Of a DNA stretch of 64,000 bases, positions 47,459 to 55,395 are shown piece by piece. The notes beneath the pieces were generated by a model, which worked only from the letters and a program-made list of their open reading frames with translations, had not been told where the DNA came from and did no database searches. The stretch spans positions 14,463-78,462 of the forward strand of contig JAGKXB010000005.1 in assembly GCA_021151485.1 (NCBI GenBank), in the 5' to 3' direction. Source of the stretch: Oxalobacteraceae bacterium (GTDB lineage: Bacteria; Pseudomonadota; Gammaproteobacteria; Burkholderiales; Burkholderiaceae_D). Within the stretch, counting starts at the first letter, position 1. Each line of letters starts with the position of its first letter. A program made the translations under genes and the position numbers.

Positions 47459-48973
47459 ATGCTATTTAATTCTTTTGCTTTCCTATTTCTATTTTTGCCA
47501 ATCACAATAGCTGTATGGCAACTTTTAAGGCGCCAAACTGGGCTGCGTGTTGCGCTTGGCTGGTTAGTTTTAGCGTCTTTATTTTTCTATGCCGTGTGGG
47601 ATATCCGTTATCTAAGCGTATTACTGACATCAATATGCATTAATTTTTGGATAGGCGGACGTATTCTGACTGCCAAACAGCGAAATGATGAACCAATCGC
47701 AAAACGATGGATGATCGCCGGAATCAGCTTTAACCTATTGCTGCTCGGAGGATTCAAGTATGCCTACTTCTTGGCATCTAATTTGTTTACAGCATTTCAC
47801 CTTCCCCCTCCGTTTTCCCCACTTGTATTACCACTTGCAATCTCTTTTATCACATTTCAGAAAATCGCTTATTTGGTCGATTGCCGACGAGGTTTGGTAA
47901 TACATCATAACGTCCTAGACTACCTATTCTTTGTGTCTTTTTTTCCACAATTAATTGCTGGACCTATCGTCCATCACAAGCCGCTGATTGCTCAAACCCT
48001 AGAGGGGAAAAATCTACTATTTGGACAAACAGAAAAAATGGTGACAGCTTTCGCTTTCTTCTCGATTGGCTTGTTCAAAAAAGTCATTTTGGCTGACAGC
48101 CTGGCACGCTACGCATCCCCAGTATTTGAATTGGCACAAAATACAGTCCCAGGAGGTGAAGCCGCATGGCAAGCCATGCTGGCATACACACTACAGTTAT
48201 ATTTTGATTTCTCAGGTTACTCTGATATGGCGATTGGCTTGGCTTTGTTATTTGGTTTCAAGCTACCAATCAATTTTGCATCACCTTATAAAGCAACCTC
48301 TATCATTGATTTTTGGCGCAAATGGCACATAACTTTATCGGATTTTTTGCGTGACTATTTGTACATCCCCTTAGGCGGTAATCGCAAAGGAAATATCGCA
48401 CATTACCGTAATCTGTGGCTGACAATGTTACTGGCGGGAGTTTGGCACGGTGCTGGCTGGAATTTTATATTGTGGGGTGCGTTACATGGCACTTTGTTAC
48501 TGCTAAATCACGCATGGCGTAATATGCTCGACAAAATGCCTCGCGTGGCAATGATTTGGCGACGTATACCAGTGATTTTCCCCGGTAGCCTGACTTTTCT
48601 TATGGTGGCATTCGCCTGGGTACTGTTCCGTGCAACAGATTTGATCAGTGCTGCGCGTCTTTACTCTGCATTGTTGCATCCTTTTTCCGGCACAGCCCTA
48701 CCCACACTACCATGGCACTCAGCCGGGCAAATGCTAGAAGGCTTTTTGGGCGCTGCACCAGATTTGGGCTGGATTTGGGTATCAGTCGGTTTACTAATCG
48801 TAGTCATGCTACCTAATTCAGCAAAATTATTGTCGTACGATCCAACCCCCAATACCGCGCTTAAACTCAATCTGCGCTTCACGATTGGCCTATTGTCAGG
48901 TACATGTTTGTGGCTAGCTTTGAAATGGATGGCGGTACGCCCTGCCACCGAGTTTTTGTACTTTAATTTCTGA
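47459..48973 (+). CDS. MBOAT-family O-acyltransferase (AlgI/PatA-like)
   Basis: A 504-residue multi-pass membrane protein that passes acetyl groups across the inner membrane to a periplasmic partner. Family blocks: SLFFYAVWDIRYLSVLLTSI, FPQLIAGPIVHH, YTLQLYFDFSGYSDMAIGLALLFGFKLPINFASPYKATSIIDFWRKWHITLSDFLRDYLYIPLGGNRKG, and the active-site His in LLAGVWHGAGWNFILWGALHG (near residue 330). It is followed 13 nt later by an SGNH-type partner. No alginate biosynthesis genes are nearby, so the acceptor is probably another glycan. Confidence 0.93.
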   Translation: MLFNSFAFLFLFLPITIAVWQLLRRQTGLRVALGWLVLASLFFYAVWDIRYLSVLLTSICINFWIGGRILTAKQRNDEPIAKRWMIAGISFNLLLLGGFKYAYFLASNLFTAFHLPPPFSPLVLPLAISFITFQKIAYLVDCRRGLVIHHNVLDYLFFVSFFPQLIAGPIVHHKPLIAQTLEGKNLLFGQTEKMVTAFAFFSIGLFKKVILADSLARYASPVFELAQNTVPGGEAAWQAMLAYTLQLYFDFSGYSDMAIGLALLFGFKLPINFASPYKATSIIDFWRKWHITLSDFLRDYLYIPLGGNRKGNIAHYRNLWLTMLLAGVWHGAGWNFILWGALHGTLLLLNHAWRNMLDKMPRVAMIWRRIPVIFPGSLTFLMVAFAWVLFRATDLISAARLYSALLHPFSGTALPTLPWHSAGQMLEGFLGAAPDLGWIWVSVGLLIVVMLPNSAKLLSYDPTPNTALKLNLRFTIGLLSGTCLWLALKWMAVRPATEFLYFNF

Positions 48974-48986
48974 GCTAAGGTAATCG

Positions 48987-49958
48987 ATGAAAAAATTCTG
49001 GTTCGGCGTCTTGCTAGCAGGTTTCTCCCTGACGATCAGTTGGTTACTAGGTGTGCGAAGCCAACTTGGTGTATCAACCCCAAATTCACACTGGGTCTTT
49101 GATGCTTATCAGCTAAAGATCGCTGCGGCAAATGCGATAGCTGGACCACGTGTGCTAGTGGTGGCTGGCTCAAATGCCATGTTTGGAATCGATTCTAAAC
49201 AACTGGAGTCGTTCTGGAATATACCGGTGGTTAATTTGGGGGTAAATGCGGGTCTTGGTCTACCCTATATTTTGGCAGTATCACGTCGAGTGGCGCGTCC
49301 TGGAGATGTCATTCTAATGCCCTTGGAATATGCTTTGTATCTGGATGATGGAAAACCGAGTTCTCAGTTGATTAATTATGTCATTGGGCGTGACATGGAT
49401 TACTGGCGCAGTCTTTCCCGCTTTGAACAATTACGTTTTTCCGCAGGAATGTCATCAGAACGCTGGGTGGAAGGTTTACGTCATTTACCCGACACCCCCG
49501 TTACCGGCACTTATGGCGCCCACCACCTGGATGCAAAAGGCGATCAGACTCACTCCAGCGCAACAGATCTCAGCCCAGAAAATATAGCCGCAGTGAAAGC
49601 TGCCAAACCGTGGAGTTACGGAGCTCGAGCTGCTAATGAAAGTGGAGGGTGGGCGTTGTTGACAAAATATATCCACTGGGCTCACGCCAATAATATTTGT
49701 CTTATCGCAGTACCAACAGCGCTGCTACATCATGCTAAATATGATACAGATATACAAGAACAAACTTTTTATTCTGGACTAGCCCATCGTTTGCAAGGAA
49801 TGGGCATTCCCTACGCTGGTCAACCTAAAGACTTTATGTACCCAATTGATTGGTTTTTTGATACCGATTATCACTTACAAGATTGGGCTCGCACACGACA
49901 CACCGCCAACCTGATCAAAGTACTGGATGACAATCCTTACAACTACTGCAATCAATAA
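48987..49958 (+). CDS. Periplasmic SGNH-like acetyltransferase partner (AlgJ/AlgX-like)
   Basis: A 323-residue protein. One N-terminal helix (KKFWFGVLLAGFSLTISWLLG) works as a signal anchor. The SGNH-like core shows VVAGSNAMFGIDS (block I Ser near residue 61), VVNLGVNAGLG and, near the C-terminus, FFDTDYHLQDWARTRHTANL with the D-x-x-H dyad. With the upstream MBOAT it forms a two-gene O-acetylation cassette. The direct acceptor is unknown. The family assignment is by motif and context. Confidence 0.75.
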   Translation: MKKFWFGVLLAGFSLTISWLLGVRSQLGVSTPNSHWVFDAYQLKIAAANAIAGPRVLVVAGSNAMFGIDSKQLESFWNIPVVNLGVNAGLGLPYILAVSRRVARPGDVILMPLEYALYLDDGKPSSQLINYVIGRDMDYWRSLSRFEQLRFSAGMSSERWVEGLRHLPDTPVTGTYGAHHLDAKGDQTHSSATDLSPENIAAVKAAKPWSYGARAANESGGWALLTKYIHWAHANNICLIAVPTALLHHAKYDTDIQEQTFYSGLAHRLQGMGIPYAGQPKDFMYPIDWFFDTDYHLQDWARTRHTANLIKVLDDNPYNYCNQ

Positions 49959-50031
49959 ATGCAAAAAGAATGAGGAGCAAAAGGAAAAAAAACAGATTCT
50001 TTGATTAAGAAGAAAAAATTTTCGACATGAA

Positions 50032-50105
50032 TGGAGGCGGGGGTCGGGATCGAACCGGCGTCTACGGCTTTGCAGGCCGCTGCATAACCACTTTGCTACC
50101 CCGCC
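50032..50105 (-). tRNA. tRNA-Cys (anticodon GCA)
   Basis: A 74-nt cloverleaf with encoded CCA and discriminator U. Acceptor GGCGGGG pairs with CCCCGCC; anticodon loop CTGCAAA. It lies downstream of two tRNA-Gly genes but beyond a terminator. Confidence 0.97.
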
Positions 50106-50154
50106 AGGGGTGAACATTGAATTGATCCAATAAACTGGCTGATGTTTTACAGAG

Positions 50155-50182
50155 TAAAAAAGGAAGCTTAATTAGCTTCCTC
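50155..50182 (-). terminator. Intrinsic terminator after the tRNA-Gly pair
   Basis: Stem AGGAAGCT...AGCTTCCT with a small AT loop, followed on the minus strand by TTTTTT. It separates tRNA-Gly from tRNA-Cys, so the latter needs read-through or its own promoter. Confidence 0.8.
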
Positions 50183-50204
50183 TTATGCTTGTTTTTAGCT
50201 GTTC

Positions 50205-50280
50205 TGGAGCGGGAGAAGAGTCTCGAACTCTCGACCTCAACCTTGGCAAGGTTGCGCTCTACCAACTGAGCTACTCCCGC
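50205..50280 (-). tRNA. tRNA-Gly (anticodon GCC), copy 1
   Basis: A 76-nt cloverleaf, acceptor GCGGGAG/CTCCCGC, loop TTGCCAA, encoded CCA. Identical to the copy 115 nt upstream in the transcript. Confidence 0.97.
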
Positions 50281-50319
50281 GTATTACATATTTTTTCAGC
50301 AACATCAAACTTAGATTAT

Positions 50320-50395
50320 TGGAGCGGGAGAAGAGTCTCGAACTCTCGACCTCAACCTTGGCAAGGTTGCGCTCTACCAACTGAGCTACTCCCGC
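50320..50395 (-). tRNA. tRNA-Gly (anticodon GCC), copy 2
   Basis: Same sequence as the downstream copy. It is the first gene of the pair, starting 18 nt after the promoter's -10. The two genes are separated by 39 nt of unrelated sequence. Confidence 0.97.
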
Positions 50396-50412
50396 ATCTA
50401 CAACAGGGCGCC

Positions 50413-50440
50413 ATTATAAAGCATATCCCTTGTTTGTCAA
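50413..50440 (-). promoter_or_regulatory. tRNA-Gly promoter with GC-rich discriminator
   Basis: Minus strand TTGACA (50435-50440), 16 nt, TATAAT (50413-50418): both hexamers are consensus. The GGCGCCC discriminator right after is the mark of stringent (ppGpp) control of stable RNA. Confidence 0.9.
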
Positions 50441-50480
50441 GCGATTCTGCATGGTTCCATATATAAACTGAACGTATTTG

Positions 50481-50509
50481 CGGCAGGTAATACCCCTGCC
50501 GTTTTTTTT
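50481..50509 (+). terminator. Terminator-like hairpin pointing along the plus strand
   Basis: CGGCAGG/CCTGCCG, 7-bp GC stem, then a run of eight or more T. It lies between ompW (minus) and the tRNA-Gly promoter (minus), and no plus-strand gene is seen within 500 nt upstream. On the minus strand the T run would precede the stem, so it does not fit ompW. Confidence 0.7.
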
Positions 50510-50573
50510 ATTGAAAAATCTTTATTCTTTTTACATTTACAAATAGATTCCCAATCGATACAAAACAACTATT

Positions 50574-51182
50574 TTAGAACCGATAACCTACTCCAATGCC
50601 TACCAATAGCGGATCTATTTGCATTGCAGAGACCTTATTTCCCGAGATAAAGACATCGCTGCGAATCTGGACTTTTTTCACATCTACATTGATAGACCAA
50701 TGCTTATCAAGTTTGAAATCTATACCGGCTTGCAATGCCAAACCAACACTGTGATGATCCAACGCACCATTACCATTCAGTAAATTGACACTACTGATAT
50801 TGGTGTAATTCACCCCAACTCCCAAATAAGGGCTTACTTTGGCTTCAGGGGAAAAATGGTATTGCGCCGTCAATGTTGGTGGCAAATGCTTAAAAGTACC
50901 GATATTGCTTCCATCTAGAGCAGCATCATGCTTTTGCGGATAAGTCAACACAAGCTCTGCCGCAATATTTGGGGTAAAGAAATAAGAAATATCAACTTCT
51001 GGAATAGTCTTCGTCGACACTGTCAAACGATCTGAAGCACCCACACCACCAATTGGGTCAGATTTATCAGCTGGCGTAATGTTGACAGCACGCGCACGCA
51101 CCAACCATGGACTTTGCTGCTCTGCCGCCGCTGCGTTGGCCAAACAACTAATTGCCACTAATGCTAAAGCTACTTTCTTCAT
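50574..51182 (-). CDS. ompW: OmpW-family outer-membrane protein
   Basis: A 202-residue 8-stranded beta-barrel porin for small hydrophobic molecules. Signal peptide MKKVALALVAISCLANAAAA, then QSPWLVRARAVNITPADKSD and IPEVDISYFFTPNIAAELVLTYPQKHDA. LPPTLTAQYHF, VSPYLGVGVNYTNI and the terminal VGIGVGYRF end in the aromatic residue expected for barrel assembly. AGGAAG 5 nt upstream of the ATG is the ribosome binding site. An FNR-type box lies 68 nt upstream; ompW is FNR-controlled in E. coli. Confidence 0.95.
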   Translation of the reverse strand: MKKVALALVAISCLANAAAAEQQSPWLVRARAVNITPADKSDPIGGVGASDRLTVSTKTIPEVDISYFFTPNIAAELVLTYPQKHDAALDGSNIGTFKHLPPTLTAQYHFSPEAKVSPYLGVGVNYTNISSVNLLNGNGALDHHSVGLALQAGIDFKLDKHWSINVDVKKVQIRSDVFISGNKVSAMQIDPLLVGIGVGYRF

Positions 51183-51249
51183 ATCATCTTCCTTATTGAG
51201 GATTGTTAAAAAATCAAGAGAAGATTAATGAGAAAAATCAATTAAAAAA

Positions 51250-51263
51250 ATGATGTAGATCAA
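51250..51263. promoter_or_regulatory. FNR/ANR-type box, ompW side
   Basis: ATGAT-GTAG-ATCAA: one mismatch to TTGAT-N4-ATCAA. Centred about 74 nt before the ompW ATG. A weak TAATCT on the minus strand (51222-51227) would place it near -41.5, the class II activator position. Confidence 0.65.
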
Positions 51264-51319
51264 AATTTCAATAACAAATCATGCGTTCATTACATTCTTA
51301 ATGCGTAATACGAAGTTCA

Positions 51320-51333
51320 TTGATTTACATCAA
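51320..51333. promoter_or_regulatory. FNR/ANR-type box, haemoglobin side
   Basis: TTGAT-TTAC-ATCAA: exact palindromic FNR/CRP-family anaerobic box. TATAAA lies at 51348-51353 and a perfect TATAAT at 51396-51401. The latter would start RNA near 51408 and favours translation from the ATG at 51432. Confidence 0.75.
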
Positions 51334-51431
51334 AAATAGCAAAAAAATATAAAAAATAGCAGCAATTATCTACAAATACGGTAAGTAGAATCCATTATAA
51401 TTTTCGGGTGCTTAATGGATTGACTACGACT

Positions 51432-51863
51432 ATGCAGAAAAATAACGCTCTTCAAAGTAACCTAAGATTTCAATCTATATCAGAAAAATCTATCTATCTT
51501 TTGGTTCATACCTTTTATGACGATGTCCGCCAAAACGCCATTTTGGGCCCTGTTTTCGACAATATCTTGCGAGATCAATGGGCGACACATATGCCTAGAA
51601 TGGTCGATTTTTGGTCGAGCATATTGCTAGGAACAGGTAAATTCCAAGGAAATGTTTACGGTAAGCACATGGCATTAACCGACATTAAAGAAGAACATTT
51701 TGTGCAATGGCTATCTTTATTTCAAAAAACTGTATCAAGCCTATTTAATGAAGAAAGCGCAAACAAAATTCTAGAAACAGCTGACCGCATCGCTGGCAGC
51801 TTGCAATACGGCTATTTTGGTGAAAAGAAAGTGCAATTAGCCAACTTAACAACTAACAATTGA
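51432..51863 (+). CDS. Group III truncated haemoglobin
   Basis: A 2-on-2 globin, about 143 residues. SEKSIYLLVHTFYDDVRQNAILGPVFD (helices A-B), DQWATHMPRMVDFWSSILLGTGKFQGNVYGKHMAL (helices E-F, proximal His in GKHMAL) and a C-terminal helix with LETADRIAGSLQYGYF. Group III globins are linked to nitric oxide or low-oxygen physiology in other bacteria. I used the ATG at 51432; a GTG at 51408 would coincide with the expected transcription start. Divergent from ompW across two FNR boxes. Confidence 0.9.
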   Translation: MQKNNALQSNLRFQSISEKSIYLLVHTFYDDVRQNAILGPVFDNILRDQWATHMPRMVDFWSSILLGTGKFQGNVYGKHMALTDIKEEHFVQWLSLFQKTVSSLFNEESANKILETADRIAGSLQYGYFGEKKVQLANLTTNN

Positions 51864-51895
51864 CCAAACAACTAAAATTTAGATTCTATTTCAAA

Positions 51896-51942
51896 CGTTG
51901 AACAAGCTAGAACAAGCTACCGCAATTCCAGCTTGCTCAACG
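51896..51942. terminator. Hairpin between the convergent haemoglobin and lpdA genes
   Basis: CGTTGAACAAGCT (51896-51908) pairs with AGCTTGCTCAACG (51930-51942), one mismatch in 13, loop 21 nt. No U tract is present, so a terminator role is possible but unproven. Confidence 0.4.
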
Positions 51943-51954
51943 TACTTGATGCAA

Positions 51955-53763
51955 CTACTTTCGACGCACAGGTGGTAAATCCGTACACACACCTTTGAAC
52001 ACTTCCGCCGCCATACCAATCGATTCGCCTAAGGTTGGATGAGGATGGATCGTTTTACCAATATCCACCGCATCAGCACCCATTTCAATCGCTAACGCAA
52101 CCTCGCCTATCATATCGCCAGCATGGGTACCAACGATGCCACCGCCGATGATGCGTCCGCTTTCTGGATCGAATAACAGTTTGGTGAAGCCCTCTTCCCG
52201 ACCATTGGCAACCGCGCGGCCACTGGCAGCCCAGGGGAAATGACCTTTTTCGTAGGCGATGCCTTTGGCTTTGGCTTCATCTTCGGTCACACCAACCCAT
52301 GCGACTTCTGGGTCTGTGTAAGCAACAGATGGAATGACTCTGGCATCAAAATAAGATTTTTGACCAACTGCTGCTTCCGCCGCGACGTGCGCTTCGTGCA
52401 CTGCTTTATGTGCCAACATCGGCTGACCAACCAAATCGCCAATAGCAAAAATATGCGGCACGTTGGTGCGCATTTGGCCATCAACCGGGATAAAACCACG
52501 CTCAGTCACGGTCACGCCGGCTTTGTCGGCAGCGATTTTATTGCCGTTCGGGCTACGTCCGACTGCTACCAAGACCATGTCGTATAGTTGCGATTGTGGT
52601 GCTAGTGCTGATGCTGATGCTGCAGCATCGACCGCTTCAAAAGAGACTTTGATGCCTTCTGGCAAGGCTTCTATCGCTACCGTTTTGGTTTTAGTCATGA
52701 TGTTGTCGAAGCGGTGGGCGTTGAATTTTTGCCACACTTTGACCATGTCTCTATCTGCGCCTTGCATCAAGCCATCTAGCATTTCGACAACGTCTATGCG
52801 CGTCCCCAACGTTGAATACACAGTCGCCATTTCCAAACCAATAATGCCACCGCCAATCACCAGCATGCGTTTTGGCAAGGCATTGTCCTTGCAGCGCAAT
52901 TCCAGCGCGCCGGTTGAATCGACGATGCGTGGATCTTGTGGTGCAAATGGCAAATTCACCACCGATGAACCGGCGGCAATAATCGCTTGTTTGAATTGGA
53001 TGGTTTTAACGCTGCCATCAGCAGCAGTCACTTGCATGTGATGCGGATCGATAAATTGACCCACGCCTTGCACCACATTGACCTTGCGCGCCTTGGCCAT
53101 GCCGGACAAACCATCGGTCATTTTGCCAATGACTTTTTCTTTCCATCCACGCAATTGATCGATGTCGATTTTGGGCTTGCCGAAACTGATGCCATGCGCA
53201 GACAAGGAGGCCACTTCATCAATCACTGCGGCAACGTGGAGCAATGCCTTGGAAGGAATACATCCCACGTTCAAACACACACCACCCAGGGTTGAATAAC
53301 GCTCGACCAATACCGTATTCAATCCCAGATCAGCGGCGCGGAAAGCCGCAGAATAACCGCCAGGTCCAGCACCCAATACCAGCATGTCGCAGGAAAGATC
53401 CGCTGCGCCAGCGGCTGCGCTTATTTGCGCTGCTTGTGAAGTTGGTGCTGCTTGTTGTGGCTGCGGTGCTTGTTGCGCTTGTTGTACTGGGGCTTGTGGC
53501 GATGCAGTTTGTTCCTGCGCTTGCAATAGCAACAACAAAGAGCCTTCTGCAACTTTATCGCCTACTTTGACTTTCACTTCTTTCACCACGCCAGCGTGAC
53601 TGGAAGGGATTTCCATACTGGCTTTGTCGGATTCGACCGTAATCAAGGATTGATCCACCTTGATGATGTCGCCCGGTTTGACCATCAACTCAATGACCTC
53701 TACTTCTTTGAAATCGCCGATATCCGGTACTTTAACTTCGACTGTATTGAGACTCGCACTCAT
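51955..53763 (-). CDS. lpdA: Dihydrolipoamide dehydrogenase (E3) with N-terminal lipoyl domain
   Basis: Re-oxidises lipoyl groups of the pyruvate dehydrogenase complex. The 602 residues: a lipoyl domain (about 7-82, lipoyl lysine K47 in ESDKASME), an Ala/Gln/Pro-rich linker (about 86-122), then the flavoprotein with [20 protein letters not shown], the redox disulfide [31 protein letters not shown] and the C-terminal His-Glu in HPHPTLGE. The extra lipoyl domain is typical of betaproteobacterial E3. Last gene of aceE-aceF-lpdA; aceF ends 28 nt upstream. Confidence 0.97.
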   Translation of the reverse strand: MSASLNTVEVKVPDIGDFKEVEVIELMVKPGDIIKVDQSLITVESDKASMEIPSSHAGVVKEVKVKVGDKVAEGSLLLLLQAQEQTASPQAPVQQAQQAPQPQQAAPTSQAAQISAAAGAADLSCDMLVLGAGPGGYSAAFRAADLGLNTVLVERYSTLGGVCLNVGCIPSKALLHVAAVIDEVASLSAHGISFGKPKIDIDQLRGWKEKVIGKMTDGLSGMAKARKVNVVQGVGQFIDPHHMQVTAADGSVKTIQFKQAIIAAGSSVVNLPFAPQDPRIVDSTGALELRCKDNALPKRMLVIGGGIIGLEMATVYSTLGTRIDVVEMLDGLMQGADRDMVKVWQKFNAHRFDNIMTKTKTVAIEALPEGIKVSFEAVDAAASASALAPQSQLYDMVLVAVGRSPNGNKIAADKAGVTVTERGFIPVDGQMRTNVPHIFAIGDLVGQPMLAHKAVHEAHVAAEAAVGQKSYFDARVIPSVAYTDPEVAWVGVTEDEAKAKGIAYEKGHFPWAASGRAVANGREEGFTKLLFDPESGRIIGGGIVGTHAGDMIGEVALAIEMGADAVDIGKTIHPHPTLGESIGMAAEVFKGVCTDLPPVRRK

Positions 53764-53791
53764 GAATGATCTGCCTTTATCTTTTTAATTT

Positions 53792-55135
53792 TTACAGCAA
53801 AGTTTTACGCATATCCGACAAAACTTCAGCCAGATACACACTAAAACGCGCACCCATCGCACCGTCGATCACGCGGTGATCATAGGATAAGGACATGGGC
53901 ATCATCAAACGTGGTACAAATTGCGTACCATCCCAAACGGGTTTCATGGTCGATTTAGACAAACCTAAAATCGCTACTTCCGGCGCATTGATAATCGGCG
54001 TAAATGCGGTGCCGCCAATTCCACCCAAGGAAGAAATGGTGAAACTAGCGCCCTGCATATCAGCTGGTTTTAATTTGCCTTCACGCGCTTGGGCTGACAA
54101 TTCGCCCATTTCCTGCGCGATTTGGGCGATGCCTTTTTTATCGGCATCTTTGATTACAGGCACCACCAAACCATGCGGCGTGTCAGCGGCAAAACCGATG
54201 TGGTAATACTGTTTTAAGATTAAGTTTTCCGATGTAGCATCCAGCGATGCGTTGAAGTTGGGGAACTTCTTGAGCGCCGCCACGCTGGCTTTGATCACAA
54301 ATGCCAGCATGGTTAATTTGACGCCTGATTTTGCCAATGCAGCATTCGATGCCACGCGGAATGCTTCCAAGTCCGTGACATCCGCTTCATCAAATTGCGT
54401 AACGTGCGGCATCATCACCCAGTTGCGATGCAGGTTGGCGCCGCTGATTTTCTTAATGCGTGACAAAGGCGCTAAGGTCGTGGCGCCAAATTTGGAGAAA
54501 TCCAGCGATGGCCAAGGCAATAAATCCAAACCACCGCCACTGCCTTTATTCGCACTTGCTGACGCACCAGAAGTCGCACCAGACAAGGCGCTTTTAACGA
54601 AATTTCTCACGTCGTCCAACACAATCCGCCCTTTTGGGCCGCTGCCCTGCACGCTGGTCAAATCGACGCCTAATTCGCGCGCAAATTTGCGGATAGATGG
54701 TGATGCGTGGGGTTTGGCATTGCTGGTTTCTTGCACTGGAGTAGTGGCAGGAACAATTGCTGCGGGAGGAGTAAATGGTACTGGAGTGGGTGCTGCTGGG
54801 GCGGGGACTACTGATGTGGCTGGTGCTGGCGTTGCCGCTAGGGCCGGTGTTGCTGCGGATGCTGCGACGGCGGTATCGGTATTGCCTGCCGCCAATTCCA
54901 CTAGCAACAATAACGAGCCTTCCGCCACTTTGTCGCCCACTTTGACTTTTAATTCTTTCACTACGCCGGCATGGCTGGATGGGATTTCCATGCTGGCTTT
55001 ATCGGATTCCACGGTAATCAAGGACTGATCCACTTTAATCACATCACCTGGCTTGACCATCAACTCAATCACTTCCACTTCTTTGAAATCGCCGATGTCC
55101 GGCACTTTCACTTCCACCACATTCGTAACGCTCAT
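53792..55135 (-). CDS. aceF: Dihydrolipoamide acetyltransferase (E2) of pyruvate dehydrogenase
   Basis: Core of the complex. The 447 residues: one lipoyl domain (about 6-81, K46), a long Ala/Pro/Thr linker (about 84-150), a peripheral subunit-binding domain (about 153-190, SPSIRKFARELGVDLTSVQGSG) and the catalytic domain with SYDHRVIDGAMGARF (H420, D424). Only one lipoyl domain is present; with the one on LpdA the operon encodes two. Their protein sequences are nearly identical although many synonymous sites differ. A palindromic repeat lies upstream, between it and aceE. Confidence 0.97.
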   Translation of the reverse strand: MSVTNVVEVKVPDIGDFKEVEVIELMVKPGDVIKVDQSLITVESDKASMEIPSSHAGVVKELKVKVGDKVAEGSLLLLVELAAGNTDTAVAASAATPALAATPAPATSVVPAPAAPTPVPFTPPAAIVPATTPVQETSNAKPHASPSIRKFARELGVDLTSVQGSGPKGRIVLDDVRNFVKSALSGATSGASASANKGSGGGLDLLPWPSLDFSKFGATTLAPLSRIKKISGANLHRNWVMMPHVTQFDEADVTDLEAFRVASNAALAKSGVKLTMLAFVIKASVAALKKFPNFNASLDATSENLILKQYYHIGFAADTPHGLVVPVIKDADKKGIAQIAQEMGELSAQAREGKLKPADMQGASFTISSLGGIGGTAFTPIINAPEVAILGLSKSTMKPVWDGTQFVPRLMMPMSLSYDHRVIDGAMGARFSVYLAEVLSDMRKTLL

Positions 55136-55251
55136 AGTATGGGCTCCATTTTTATTCCCTTGTTTCTTTTATCAAGGGAGGAAAATTTTGATTAATTTAT
55201 CTGACTTATTTATTTAATCTGAAATTATCCATTGACCTGAAAAACTTAAAA

Positions 55252-55347
55252 CCGTCGTCCCCGAGTGCTTTAGTCGGGGACCCAGTGGCTTTTAGTGCTA
55301 AACAACGAAAGACACTGGATTCCCGCCTAAACCCGCGGGAACGACGG
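55252..55347. repeat. Palindromic intergenic repeat, copy 2
   Basis: A 96-nt imperfect palindrome (CCGTCGTCCCCGAG...CGCGGGAACGACGG) with inner TTTAGTCGGGGACCCAGTG and CACTGGATTCCCGCC blocks. It and its flank (ATTATCCATTGACC) match the copy at 61869-61963. It lies inside the aceE-aceF interval and could adjust expression between the two genes. Confidence 0.85.
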
Positions 55348-55395
55348 GTTTAAATGTCACGATTAATTCATCAAATCAATGAAAATCCGGGTGTA

